DNA of 64,000 nt from contig NZ_VDTC01000008.1 of the NCBI RefSeq assembly GCF_007672725.1, forward strand, positions 62,001-126,000, read 5' to 3'. The translations under genes and the position numbers were made by a program. This document shows positions 34,557 through 43,864 of this stretch, in pieces (positions within the stretch are counted from its first letter, which is position 1; every line of letters starts with the position of its first letter). Below the pieces are notes generated by a model, which saw nothing but the letters and a program-made list of their open reading frames with translations, was not told the origin of the DNA and did not search any database. The stretch is from Corynebacterium aurimucosum ATCC 700975 (GTDB lineage Bacteria; Actinomycetota; Actinomycetes; Mycobacteriales; Mycobacteriaceae).

Positions 34557-35965
34557 TTCACGCGCTTGAGCAGCGGCGCAATCACCGCAATGGCGGTGCC
34601 GGCCACGCCAGCGAAGAGGAAAGCCCAGTGCGTTCCCTGTGCCGTCGCTGCGGCTGGTCCCATCCCCGCCGCGACACCGGCCTGGGTGCCGCGCGTGAGG
34701 AAGACAACGAGGAAGGCCGTTCCCATCGCACCCGCCAGTTGCTGGAAGGTGTTCATGATGGCCGACCCGTGCGAATACAGCTTCTCCGGAAGCGAGGACA
34801 GCGCTGTTGTCATCAACGGCGTCATCATCAGGCACATGCCGAAGGAGAAGAGAACGTGCATGCCCACAACCATCCACACGGCTGAGTTCTCGCCCAAGGT
34901 GGCCAAGAGCCACAGGCTGGCCACCATAAACAGCGAGCCCGGAATCATGAGCGGGCGCGGGCCATAGGAATCGAAGAGTCGGCCCACAATCGGGGAAAGA
35001 AATGCTTGGAGAATTCCACCCGGCATCACCGCCAAACCCGTGGCAAAGGCGGTGACGCCCAGGGTGGTCTGCAGGTAGATGGGCAAGACCGTAACCATTC
35101 CCAGCATCAGGCCGAAGGACAATACCAGGATGAGCACCGCGAGCGTGAAGTTGCGAACGCGGAAGGGGCGCATATCCATTAGTGCACGATCCTCGAGCGC
35201 CAGACGCCGCTGCCGGCGGATGAAGACGATGAGCGCGATGACGCCCACCACGGTGACGGCGATGTCTACCCAGGCGCCACCCTGCAGCATCTTTTCAATC
35301 GAAGACAAACCATAGATCAGACCGCCAAATGCACAAGCAGAAAGAAGTACGGAGGGACCGTCGAGTGGGGTATCGCGGTTCTCACCCACATCACTCAGGC
35401 GCCAGAGACCAGCCACCAGGATGAGAGCGATGAGCGGCACCATGGCCCAAAAAATGACGTGCCAGGTGAAGCGGTTGAGGATTGCCCCGCCGACCGTGGG
35501 GCCCAGCGCCGGGGCGACGGAAATAACCACAGAAATAATGCCCATCACCGTGCCGCGGCGCTGCGGTGGGACCAGAGTCATGGCCACGGTCATGAGAGTG
35601 GGGATCATCAACGCAGTCCCGCCTGCTTGCAGGACGCGCCCGAGGAGCAGAGCGACGAAGCTCGGCGCAAGGGCCGCCACCACGGTGCCTGCCAGGAAGA
35701 ACCCGGCAGAGGCGAAGAAAATCTGGCGCGTGGTGAGCCTCTCCAGCAGGTAACCGGTGGTCGGAATGACGACGGCCATGGTGAGCATGAATCCCGTCAA
35801 CAACCACTGTGCGCTCGTGGCGGGGATGCCATAGTCCGCCATGATGGCTGGTAGTGCGACGGACAGCGAGGTCTCGTTGAGAATCATGACCATCGCTCCC
35901 AGCACCAGGATGCTGAGGTTGATGACTACCTTGGAGGGAATCTCAGCGGACATGCGGCCAGCCAC
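34553..35965 (-). CDS. MFS drug efflux permease, DHA2/EmrB type
   Basis: A 470-residue proton antiporter. N-terminal motif D1-like LNETSLSVALPAI, motif A-like GYLLERLTTRQIF, motif C-like GPTVGGAILNRFTWHVIFW, and about 14 hydrophobic segments. Drug/H+ antiporter 2 (QacA/EmrB) family; the substrate is unknown. GTG 35965 is the given start, with an ATG four codons later (35953). No regulator gene is adjacent. Confidence 0.88.
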   Translation of the reverse strand: MAGRMSAEIPSKVVINLSILVLGAMVMILNETSLSVALPAIMADYGIPATSAQWLLTGFMLTMAVVIPTTGYLLERLTTRQIFFASAGFFLAGTVVAALAPSFVALLLGRVLQAGGTALMIPTLMTVAMTLVPPQRRGTVMGIISVVISVAPALGPTVGGAILNRFTWHVIFWAMVPLIALILVAGLWRLSDVGENRDTPLDGPSVLLSACAFGGLIYGLSSIEKMLQGGAWVDIAVTVVGVIALIVFIRRQRRLALEDRALMDMRPFRVRNFTLAVLILVLSFGLMLGMVTVLPIYLQTTLGVTAFATGLAVMPGGILQAFLSPIVGRLFDSYGPRPLMIPGSLFMVASLWLLATLGENSAVWMVVGMHVLFSFGMCLMMTPLMTTALSSLPEKLYSHGSAIMNTFQQLAGAMGTAFLVVFLTRGTQAGVAAGMGPAAATAQGTHWAFLFAGVAGTAIAVIAPLLKRVN

Positions 35966-36111
35966 ACCTTTCTTTTCTCTGCTCTGGGGATACTCGCGCC
36001 AACGCTTCCGATGTCAGCGCGCAAGGAGTTTAGAGTACTCGCAAGCTAGCCGGGGATGCCACATGAGCCAGGGCAGCGAGGTTTCCTCGCTCCCCGGCAG
36101 GTGGTGGGGTT

Positions 36112-37056
36112 TTAAGGAATCGTTTCCATGTTGCGGGACGTGATGACCACGACGCTGCCACCGCTATCCAGGCTGCAGCCCAGCAGCCGGTTTTCTGGGG
36201 TATCCTCCCACAGTTTCGGCGCACCGTATGCACAGTGTCCTAGGTCAGTCTCGAGGTGGCCACGGCTTCCGCCCTCGCCAGCCTGCCAATCATGGTTGGC
36301 GTATTCATCCAACAATTCCATGGCGTCATTGCAATTCGTGCCGTCCTCTTGCACGTAGACCAAACCGGTGTCTTCACCACGCGTGCCGCTCTCACCACAC
36401 ACCGCACCGGTGTTGGCAATGCCATCCGCGTCCGGTTTCGCCGGGAAGGTATCGGAGTAGTACTGTCCATCATCCTTGACGGTGAAGTGGTGCCCGTTCG
36501 ACTTGACCACGAACTCATTGCCGCTGTGCGCCTCAAAGGTTCCACCGTCAAAGCTCACGGTCTCGCCCTCGTTGAGCGTTTCAACCTCGGTGGGCCTATA
36601 GAACTCGATGGCCCACACAGGGAAGAAGCCACGGTCACTGCGGTAGCTCACCGCGTTTGACCTCCAGCTTTGCATGACTGGCCCCGGATAGATTGGCGGA
36701 TCAGCAAACTCCACCTTGCAGTTTGGGCCGTCAGTCTCTTCGTGAATGAGGCAGAGGACGCGCCCATCAGGGCTCTTGACGGCCGGGATGGGGTTCGGAA
36801 TACTCGCCCGATCACCGCCGGCCATAAAGTCCTTCGGATCGCGTTCCTTCAATCCGCCGGGTTTGTCTTTATCGGGCTTGGCGCTGCTCGACGCCGCGGC
36901 CTCAGTAGAGCTACTGGAGGCAGACTCAGAGCTAGTGGAGCTGGCTGAGTTCTGTTGAAACTGTGGCTCATCGCCCGCCGGTTCGCTCGTGGAAGAACAC
37001 GAAGCCACGGCGCAGGCCATGAGGGAGGCAGAAAGGATAGAGAGAAGCTTCTTCAT
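36112..37056 (-). CDS. Lipoprotein, second copy of a tandem paralogous pair
   Basis: A 314-residue exported lipoprotein: MKKLLSILSASLMACAVASC with lipobox VASC, a Ser/Glu-rich linker, then a conserved domain with SPDGRVLCL, FFPVWAIEF, HHFTVKDDGQYYSDTFPAKPD, GAVCGESG, VQEDGTNC and LGCSLDSGGSVVVI. The neighbour at 37088-38047 shares this order and most motifs, so the pair arose by duplication. ATG 37056 is used because longer frames run back into that neighbour. Function unknown; Cys spacing suggests disulfides. Confidence 0.8.
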   Translation of the reverse strand: MKKLLSILSASLMACAVASCSSTSEPAGDEPQFQQNSASSTSSESASSSSTEAAASSSAKPDKDKPGGLKERDPKDFMAGGDRASIPNPIPAVKSPDGRVLCLIHEETDGPNCKVEFADPPIYPGPVMQSWRSNAVSYRSDRGFFPVWAIEFYRPTEVETLNEGETVSFDGGTFEAHSGNEFVVKSNGHHFTVKDDGQYYSDTFPAKPDADGIANTGAVCGESGTRGEDTGLVYVQEDGTNCNDAMELLDEYANHDWQAGEGGSRGHLETDLGHCAYGAPKLWEDTPENRLLGCSLDSGGSVVVITSRNMETIP

Positions 37057-37087
37057 AACAATCATCGTCCCACGAATTAGTGCTGCG

Positions 37088-38047
37088 CTAGTAGTTATAT
37101 GTGTATTTCGGAACATCTGGGTGTACAGCGTCGAGAAGAATGACCCGACCATTACCGGACAAATCACCGCAGTGCAGACGGCGTGCATCCGGATCCGGCA
37201 TGTCAATGTACTCCGGTTCTCGGTAGGAACACTTCCAGCCGTCAAGCTCCAAAATTCCGCGAGAGTTCATTTCTTTGATGTCCCACTCGTAGTTGAAGTA
37301 CTTGTCCACGATGTCCATTGCAGTCGTGCAATTCGTCCCGTCTGTCTGCACAAAGACTTTCTGACGGCCAAAATTGGTGTCAGCCTCGCCGCAGACGGTA
37401 CCCACGGGCGCATAGCCATTGGAGTCCGGTTTAAAAGGATAGGTATCCGCCGAAAACTGGCCGCCGTATTTCACGGTGAACTGGTGCCCTTGGGCCTGAA
37501 CGGTGAATTCATCTGCGCTGGGGGCTTCAAAAACCACACCGTCTATTTCGACCTTCTCGCCTTCCCCCAGCTGCTGCGATGGAACCTGGTCGCCGGCATC
37601 CACCACGCCGTTGGGGAAGAAGCCTGCGCCATCTTTGAAGGAAACCATGTTCGCTTCCCATTGCGGGTTCTCGGGGTCAGGCAGGATAGGCGGGTTCTCA
37701 AAGCCAACGCTGCACCAAGGCCCTTTAGAGCCCTCAGTCAGAGAACACGACACCCTGCCGTCTGGGCTCCTCACTCCCCAAGCAACCGTGGTCTCATACC
37801 TGAACCCAGTGGCGCGGAAGTCCTCGGCATCGCGCTCTTTGAGTCCGGAAGATTGAGAGCCAAACTCCGGCTCGCGATCTGTGGAATCGCTTTCTTCGGC
37901 GCTTTCAGAGCTTTGCGCACTGCTTTGAGAACCGGAGGACTCCACAACTTCGAATCGATGGGTTTCCTCGGTTCCTTCATCAGAAGAACACGCAACCAAG
38001 CCAGCCGTTACAAGCGGCAGTGTGAGAAGAGAGAGTAGCTTTTTCAT
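37088..38047 (-). CDS. Lipoprotein, first copy of a tandem paralogous pair
   Basis: A 319-residue lipoprotein beginning MKKLLSLLTLPLVTAGLVAC (lipobox LVAC), a Ser/Glu-rich linker and then SSGLKERDAEDF, SPDGRVSCS, FFPNGVVDAG, HQFTVKYGGQFSADTYPFKPD, GTVCGEADT, VQTDGTNC and LHCGDLSGNGRVILL. It parallels the next gene segment by segment. The start ATG 38047 gives a classical signal peptide. The pair is separated by only 31 bases and probably cotranscribed. Confidence 0.8.
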   Translation of the reverse strand: MKKLLSLLTLPLVTAGLVACSSDEGTEETHRFEVVESSGSQSSAQSSESAEESDSTDREPEFGSQSSGLKERDAEDFRATGFRYETTVAWGVRSPDGRVSCSLTEGSKGPWCSVGFENPPILPDPENPQWEANMVSFKDGAGFFPNGVVDAGDQVPSQQLGEGEKVEIDGVVFEAPSADEFTVQAQGHQFTVKYGGQFSADTYPFKPDSNGYAPVGTVCGEADTNFGRQKVFVQTDGTNCTTAMDIVDKYFNYEWDIKEMNSRGILELDGWKCSYREPEYIDMPDPDARRLHCGDLSGNGRVILLDAVHPDVPKYTYNY

Positions 38048-38125
38048 GCTTTGTATTTTTCCACGCAGGCAGGCTTCTCGCTGAGTGATGTGCGCTGTGG
38101 CAACAAACTGGAGGCTGCAAAACAA

Positions 38126-38169
38126 CAACGCACAAGCCTTCAGCTGTGGGGCTGGTGGCTTGTGCGTTG
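38126..38169 (-). terminator. Terminator of lysS
   Basis: CAACGCACAAGCC (38126-38138) and its exact complement at 38157-38169 make a 13-bp stem with an 18-base loop, followed on the minus strand by TTGTTTTG. It lies 49 bases past the lysS stop. Confidence 0.75.
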
Positions 38170-38217
38170 CGCGCGGAATGTGCCGCGGGGTGAGCTCTGT
38201 GCGAGTTGGCCTCGGGC

Positions 38218-39792
38218 CTACTTCTCCGGCTTCACAATCGGGAAGAGCACGGTCTCACGGATACCCAGGCCAGTCAGGGCCATGAGCAGGCGGTCGATGC
38301 CCATGCCCGTGCCGGCTGTCGGAGGCATTCCCTGCTCCATGGCGGCGAGGAAGTCCTCGTCCAAGACCATGGCTTCCTCATCACCGCCGGCGGCCAAGCG
38401 CGCCTGATCCTCAAAGCGCTCGCGCTGGATAACGGGATCCACCAGCTCCGAGTATCCGGTAGCCAGCTCGAAGCCGCGCACGTAGAGATCCCACTTCTCG
38501 GTCACACCCGGCAGGGAGCGGTGCTGGCGGGTCAGCGGAGAGGTCTCGACCGGGAAGTTCTTCACAAAGATCGGGCCCTCGAGCTGGTCCTCGCAGAGCA
38601 CCTCCCAGATCTCTTCCACCAGCTTGCCGTGGCCCCAGCCGCCGTCCTTCGGGACGTCGAGCCCGATGACGTCGGCAAGCGCCTTCAGCTCCTCGACGGT
38701 GGAGTCGATGGTGACCTCCGGCTGGCCCGGGAACTTGCGTTGCAGAGCCTCGTTGAGTGAGGGGTACATTTCAATCTCCGGCCACTCTTCACCACCGAAG
38801 TCATACTCAGTGCCATCCGCCAAGGTGACGGTGGTGGAACCGAAGACCGCACGTGCCACCGACTGGATGGACTCACGGGTGGTACGGGCGCAATCGTTGT
38901 AGTCGCCCCACGCGGCGTAGGTCTCCAGCATGGCGAATTCCGGGGAGTGGGAGCGGTCGACGCCCTCGTTGCGGAAGTTGCGGTTGATCTCAAAGACGCG
39001 ATCGATGCCGCCGACGACGGCGCGCTTAAGGAAGAGCTCCGGCGCGATGCGCAGGTACAGGTCAATGTCCAAAGCATTGGAGTGCGTTACGAACGGGCGG
39101 GCTGCTGCACCGCCGTGGAGGGTCTGCAGCATCGGGGTTTCGATCTCTACGAAGCCCTCATCCTCCAGGTAGTTGCGCAGTGCACGCATGACCTTGACGC
39201 GGGTCATGGCATTCTTGCGGGCTTCCTCGCGCACGATGAGGTCGTTGTAGCGCTGGCGCACGCGGGTTTCCTCATTCATGTCAGCGAAGGACACCGGAAG
39301 CGGGCGCAAGGACTTCGCCGCCATGGTCCATTCGCTAGCCATGACGGAGAGCTCGCCGCGGCGCGAGGCAATTACTCGGCCGTGCACGGAGATGAAATCA
39401 CCCAAGTCAACGTCGGACTTCCACGCGGCTAGGCGCTCCTCCCCTACCTCTGCAAGGGACAGCATGGCCTGCACCTGGGTACCGTCGCCATCCTGCAGGG
39501 TGGCGAAGCACAGCTTGCCGGTATTGCGCATGAAGATGAGGCGGCCGGCGATGGCCACCTCAACGTCAGTCTCCTCACCAGCGCTGAGGTAGGTAACGCC
39601 CTCTTCCGCGGCCGGTTCCTCGCCTTCGGCCACTACCTGGAACTGCTGGCGAAGATCCCGCAGAGAGATCGTGCGGTCTACGGTCACCGGATAGGGCTCG
39701 GTGCCGGACTCCAACAGTCGGGCACGCTTCTCGCGGCGAATGCGCAGCTGCTCGGGGACGTCAGTAACTTCAGTATTCTTCTTCTCGCTCAC
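38218..39792 (-). CDS. lysS: Lysyl-tRNA synthetase, class II
   Basis: Charges tRNA-Lys. An N-terminal OB-fold anticodon domain ([31 protein letters not shown]) is followed by class II motif 1 ([21 protein letters not shown]), motif 2 ([27 protein letters not shown]) and motif 3 ([15 protein letters not shown]), in 524 residues. GTG 39792 lies eight bases after TACCCT (39801-39806), consistent with a leaderless mRNA. Next to clpC-side genes as in M. tuberculosis. Confidence 0.95.
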   Translation of the reverse strand: MSEKKNTEVTDVPEQLRIRREKRARLLESGTEPYPVTVDRTISLRDLRQQFQVVAEGEEPAAEEGVTYLSAGEETDVEVAIAGRLIFMRNTGKLCFATLQDGDGTQVQAMLSLAEVGEERLAAWKSDVDLGDFISVHGRVIASRRGELSVMASEWTMAAKSLRPLPVSFADMNEETRVRQRYNDLIVREEARKNAMTRVKVMRALRNYLEDEGFVEIETPMLQTLHGGAAARPFVTHSNALDIDLYLRIAPELFLKRAVVGGIDRVFEINRNFRNEGVDRSHSPEFAMLETYAAWGDYNDCARTTRESIQSVARAVFGSTTVTLADGTEYDFGGEEWPEIEMYPSLNEALQRKFPGQPEVTIDSTVEELKALADVIGLDVPKDGGWGHGKLVEEIWEVLCEDQLEGPIFVKNFPVETSPLTRQHRSLPGVTEKWDLYVRGFELATGYSELVDPVIQRERFEDQARLAAGGDEEAMVLDEDFLAAMEQGMPPTAGTGMGIDRLLMALTGLGIRETVLFPIVKPEK

Positions 39793-39835
39793 GGTTGTCT
39801 AGGGTAGTCGATCCCTATACGCTGGCGCGATCCCG

Positions 39836-39868
39836 GTTCACAGAGTGTTCATCTAGCGGTTAGACAGG
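39836..39868 (-). promoter_or_regulatory. Candidate PhoR boxes upstream of phoX
   Basis: On the minus strand three 11-base units follow each other: CCTGTCTAACC, GCTAGATGAAC and ACTCTGTGAAC. They share a loose CCTGTGAA-type core with 11-base spacing, as described for the corynebacterial phosphate-starvation regulator PhoR. They lie 112 to 144 bases before the phoX start. Confidence 0.4.
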
Positions 39869-39979
39869 ATCAACCGCGCGGTCATCTCAACCGTATTAAC
39901 TCATGACGTCCGTTGCGACACTTCGTTGCGACATCCCCTTGCGCAACCAACGATTTTCGATTTTTGGAGCATAACTTTC

Positions 39980-42076
39980 ATGGCACTCAACGGCCGTAAT
40001 CTCTTGGCTAACATGTTCACCTCGTCTCGTTCTTCTCTTACCTGCACCTACAAGTGCGGTAATGCCTGTTTCGGCGAATGCGAGAACACCTCCGACAACC
40101 CTTACTTCGGCGACCAGTTCTCCCGCCGTACCGCCCTGCGCGCCGGTGGCTTGGCTGTCGTCGCCGTTGGTGGTTCCTCTGCGCTGGCTGCATGCGCTGC
40201 TCCGGATGACAACGGGTCTGCGGCGGGCGGCTCCTCCAACAAGACCAGCGAAGTTAAGGGCTCCGACATCGAGCTCACCTCCGCCGAAGGCATGCACTTT
40301 GAAGCCGTTGAGGCCAATACCAAGGATGAGGTCGTCATCCCGAAGGGCTATGAGCAGTCCGTTCTGATTGCCTGGGGTGACCCAGTCATCGAGGGCGCTC
40401 CGGAATTCGACGTCAACAACCAGACCGCCGAAGCGGCGGAGAAGCAGTTCGGCTTCAACAATGACTTCGCCGGCCTCATCGAGCACCCGGATGACAAGAA
40501 CCGCATGATCTACATGTGCTCGCACGAGTACACCACCGAGCCGATGATGTTCCCGGACTACGATCCGGAGAACCCCACCGAGGAACAGGTGAAGATCGGC
40601 TGGGCCGGTCACGGCCACACTATCCTCGAGGTGTCCAAGGTCAAGGGCTCCGGCGAGCTCAAGCGTGAGTTCGGCCCGCTCAACCGCCGCATCACCGCCA
40701 CCACCCCGTTCACCCTGGTGGGCCCAGCTAAGGGCACTGACCTGGTGAAGACCTCCGCCGACCCGAAGGGTGAGAAGGTCCTGGGCACCCTCAACAACTG
40801 CTCCGGCGGCGTGACCCCGTGGAACACCATGCTCTCCGGCGAAGAGAACTTCGACCAATACTTCGCCGGCGGCGACATCAAGGATAAGAAGGCTGCTGAA
40901 TCCCTCAAGCGCTTCGGCATCGAGGAAGGCCCGTCCGACCGTAAGTGGGAAAAGTACGATGACCGCTTCGATGTAACCAAGGAGCCGAACGAGCCGAACC
41001 GCTTTGGCTGGCTCGTAGAGATCAACCCGCTGGACCCGAAGTCCACCCCGATCAAGCACACCGCAGTGGGCCGCTTCAAACACGAGGCCGGCAACATCCA
41101 CATCACCAAGGATGGCACCGTGGTGTGCTACTCCGGCGATGACTCCCGCTTCGAGTACGTCTACAAGTTCGTCTCCACCAAGAAGTACAAGGAAGGCGAT
41201 CTCGAGCACAACATGACCATCCTGGACCACGGCACCTTGTACGTGGCCAAGATGGAGGGCAACTCCCCGGAGAAGGAAATCGACGGCTCTGGTGTCCTGC
41301 CGGAGGACGGCGCTTTCGACGGCAGCGGCGAGTGGGTCAAGCTGCTGACCTCCGATACTGAGAACAACAAGTTCGAGTCTCACGTGGACGGCATGTCCGC
41401 CGAAGAGGTCGCCGTCTTTACTCGTGAGGCCGCCGACAAGGTGGGCGCCACCAAGATGGACCGCCCGGAAGACGTCCAGGTTCACCCGGAGACCGAGAAG
41501 GTCTACATCGCGCTGACCAACAACAAGTACCGCGGCGCCACCGGCGAGAACGCTAAGAAGAACAAGGAAGACGCCAAGGAATGGGCTCCGGTTAAGGAGA
41601 ACAAGAACGGCCTCGTCATGGAGGTCGAGGACGACCACGCTGGCGAGTCCTTCACGTGGAACCTGTTCCTGGTCTGCGGTGACCCGCGTGAGGCCAGCAC
41701 CTACTTCGGCGGTTTCGATAAGGAGAAGGTCTCCCCGATTTCCTGCCCGGATAACCTGGCCTTCGATAACCACGGCAACCTGTGGATCTCCACTGACGGC
41801 AACGCGCTGGACTCTAACGACGGCCTCTACGCCGTGACCACCGAGGGCGAGACCCGCGGCGAGCTCAAGTGCTTCCTCACCGTCCCGGCAGGCGCGGAGA
41901 CCTGTGGCCCGATCGTCGACGATGACCGCGTCATGGTCAACGTTCAGCACCCGGGCGAGTCTGATGACGCCACCTTCGACAAGGCCACCTCCCACTGGCC
42001 TGATGGCGGTAAGTCCACCCCGCGCCCGGCCGTGGTTGTGGTGTGGAAGAAGGGCGGCAAGATCGGTACCGAATAA
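39980..42076 (+). CDS. phoX: PhoX-type alkaline phosphatase, Tat-exported
   Basis: A 698-residue DUF839/PhoX phosphatase, a calcium/iron enzyme releasing phosphate from organic esters outside the cell. A Cys-rich pre-region (CTYKCGNACFGEC) precedes the Tat signal SRRTALRAGGLAVVAVGG; the mature part carries GFNNDFAGLIEHP, NNCSGGVTPWNTMLSGEENF (metal site), FGWLVEINP, GRFKHEAGNI, MDRPEDVQVHP and SCPDNLAFDNHGNLW (propeller/metal loops). ATG 39980 has GGAGCA upstream. The codon choice is strongly biased to C-ending codons, suggesting high expression. Candidate PhoR boxes lie in front. Confidence 0.9.
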   Translation: MALNGRNLLANMFTSSRSSLTCTYKCGNACFGECENTSDNPYFGDQFSRRTALRAGGLAVVAVGGSSALAACAAPDDNGSAAGGSSNKTSEVKGSDIELTSAEGMHFEAVEANTKDEVVIPKGYEQSVLIAWGDPVIEGAPEFDVNNQTAEAAEKQFGFNNDFAGLIEHPDDKNRMIYMCSHEYTTEPMMFPDYDPENPTEEQVKIGWAGHGHTILEVSKVKGSGELKREFGPLNRRITATTPFTLVGPAKGTDLVKTSADPKGEKVLGTLNNCSGGVTPWNTMLSGEENFDQYFAGGDIKDKKAAESLKRFGIEEGPSDRKWEKYDDRFDVTKEPNEPNRFGWLVEINPLDPKSTPIKHTAVGRFKHEAGNIHITKDGTVVCYSGDDSRFEYVYKFVSTKKYKEGDLEHNMTILDHGTLYVAKMEGNSPEKEIDGSGVLPEDGAFDGSGEWVKLLTSDTENNKFESHVDGMSAEEVAVFTREAADKVGATKMDRPEDVQVHPETEKVYIALTNNKYRGATGENAKKNKEDAKEWAPVKENKNGLVMEVEDDHAGESFTWNLFLVCGDPREASTYFGGFDKEKVSPISCPDNLAFDNHGNLWISTDGNALDSNDGLYAVTTEGETRGELKCFLTVPAGAETCGPIVDDDRVMVNVQHPGESDDATFDKATSHWPDGGKSTPRPAVVVVWKKGGKIGTE

Positions 42077-42103
42077 GGCACCGACGCTGCGCAGTGCGCA
42101 CTC

Positions 42104-43051
42104 TTAGGCGGTGCGCAGCTGCGCCTCCAGCACCTCCTGTGCGAAGTCCCACAACGGGGTTGCAACCCCAGCTTTGACGCCCATGCGTCGGATCGCTCCG
42201 ACCTGGGCGTCTAATTCGTTGGGCAATCCTGCTTTGATGTCGCGCTGCATCGAAGACGTGCTGTCCGGGTGCTGCTGGCGGGCAAACTCCATGGTCTGTT
42301 CCACCACGTTCTCTGGTAACTCCACGCCGAGTGCGCACCCGACGGCCTCAACTTCCCGCATGAAGGCCTCGAGCTGGCCGGGGATTTCCTGGCAGAGGTA
42401 CCCAATCGGTTTGTCCACCAAGGCGCCCAGAGTGCCTGTCGGGGTGACGAACATGGCTTTCGACCAGACGTCGACAAGCGCGGCGTCGTGGAACTTGCTG
42501 GAAGCCCCCGCCTCCTTCAGCGCGGCCGCCAGCTCCTCGCCCGTGCGGCGCAGGGACTCCGGGGCATTGGCACTCAGCGGGCCAAAGGCCAAAGCCAAGG
42601 GCCCCGGATTGCGCTTGATCTGCGCCGGCCCCAGGCGAGTGGCATAGACACGAGCGACACCGGCAAGGATGTTCTCCTCCCCGAATTCCTCGGCCGCCAG
42701 GTACGGAATTTCGACCGAGTTGTGCGTGGTCACCACCGGGATCCCTTGCAGGGCCTCACGGTCCTCCGCGCTGCCAAAAGTCTCATTTCCTGGCAGCGCC
42801 TTCGATGCAATAATCGCCACGTCTAGTCCGCCCAACAGCTCCTTGACCTCAGCAAAGGTGTGCGCAGCCGGGACCTTAATAACCTCGGTGGTGGTGGGTT
42901 CCGCGTGGGCGTCGACCAGCGTCACGCCCGTCTCCCCCAACACCCGCAAGGTCTCACCGCGAGCGACGAAGGCGACGTCGTGGCCCGCTGCTTTCAGTTT
43001 TCCGCCAAAGTATCCGCCGATGGCGCCGGCTCCCAGAATTCCAATCTTCAT
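42104..43051 (-). CDS. panE: Ketopantoate reductase family protein (PanE/ApbA)
   Basis: A 315-residue NADPH-dependent 2-dehydropantoate 2-reductase-type enzyme. The Rossmann loop is GILGAGAIGGYFGGKL, the catalytic Lys is likely in IIASKALPGNE, THNSVEIPYL holds the Asn/Glu, and the C-terminal helical domain begins VWSKAMFVTPTGTLGAL. Ketopantoate reduction would fit panC next door, but the C-terminal motif differs from classical PanE, so a related 2-oxoacid reductase is possible. Separated by 39 bases from panC. Confidence 0.8.
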   Translation of the reverse strand: MKIGILGAGAIGGYFGGKLKAAGHDVAFVARGETLRVLGETGVTLVDAHAEPTTTEVIKVPAAHTFAEVKELLGGLDVAIIASKALPGNETFGSAEDREALQGIPVVTTHNSVEIPYLAAEEFGEENILAGVARVYATRLGPAQIKRNPGPLALAFGPLSANAPESLRRTGEELAAALKEAGASSKFHDAALVDVWSKAMFVTPTGTLGALVDKPIGYLCQEIPGQLEAFMREVEAVGCALGVELPENVVEQTMEFARQQHPDSTSSMQRDIKAGLPNELDAQVGAIRRMGVKAGVATPLWDFAQEVLEAQLRTA

Positions 43052-43090
43052 GCCTCCAACCTAGCTGGTGGAGACCTGCGCCACAGACTT

Positions 43091-43864
43091 TTATCCGCGC
43101 TGTTCTAAGTTACGGAAGCCAATGCCCAACGGCACGCCCGCGTTATCGATGAGCCGCACCCCACCCACGGTAGCGGCGATAAAGAGGCGGGCATCGCCCT
43201 CTGCGGGGGCCTCACCCAGGTCGCGTCCGCGCAGCTCGACGTACTCCGACTCCACGTTTGCTGCGGCCAACACTTCACGTGCCACGCGCACAACCTCTTC
43301 GGCTCCGGACTCCGCCGCGTACGCACCGGCGGTGAGTGCCGCCGACAGCGCGCTGGCTTGCTCGCGGGCCTCCGGTGCGACGTCAGCGTTGCGCAGGCTC
43401 ATCACCACTCCGTCCGGCATGCGCACCGAGGGCACGCCCTGCACGCGCGCTGTGATGTGGAGGTCCGTAAAGGCCTGCTGGGTGGCCACGAGCAGCTCGT
43501 AGTCCTTCTCCCCCATGAGCACATCGCTGGGCCCCAGCGCACAGGTCAGCGCCACAATGCGGGTCAGCTCCGCGCTCACGTCCTCCATGCCGTGATCGGG
43601 TGCGAGGACCCGCGTGCGCTGGCTCTGCTCGCTATAGCGCCACACCACATCAACACCGTCGAGGGCAGAGATGTCCGTCTCTGGGTCCACAACCACGACG
43701 ACGATGCCGCCGCGCACGCGCTGCGCCGCCTGCACCAAGGCCAAGTGCCCCGCATGGATATCGCGGCCCAGCGGCACGAGCACCACACGCTTGCCCGTCT
43801 TGCGGTAGGCGCTACCAACCATGCGGATGCGCTCAATGTCCTCCACTAGGAGTTGTTCTGCCAC
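43091..43864 (-). CDS. panC: Pantoate-beta-alanine ligase (PanC) homologue
   Basis: A 257-residue nucleotidylyl-transferase-fold protein like PanC, which condenses pantoate and beta-alanine. The HxGH motif is in DIHAGHLALVQ, followed by VLMGEKDYELL, and PSVRMPDGVVMSLRN (family: R.DGLAMSSRN). The N-terminal PTMGALH motif is replaced by LVPLGRDIHAGH, so activity is not assured. GTG 43864 with AAGGAAG six bases upstream is chosen; an in-frame start at 43888 exists. It overlaps the DUF2520 gene by 19 bases, as in M. tuberculosis. Confidence 0.78.
   Translation of the reverse strand: MAEQLLVEDIERIRMVGSAYRKTGKRVVLVPLGRDIHAGHLALVQAAQRVRGGIVVVVVDPETDISALDGVDVVWRYSEQSQRTRVLAPDHGMEDVSAELTRIVALTCALGPSDVLMGEKDYELLVATQQAFTDLHITARVQGVPSVRMPDGVVMSLRNADVAPEAREQASALSAALTAGAYAAESGAEEVVRVAREVLAAANVESEYVELRGRDLGEAPAEGDARLFIAATVGGVRLIDNAGVPLGIGFRNLEQRG

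Noticed and set aside
39896..41995. Very long open frame on the minus strand across phoX
   Set aside because: It is the shadow of phoX, whose strong codon bias keeps the opposite strand open; the translation has no family motifs, whereas the plus frame has full PhoX motifs and a Tat signal.
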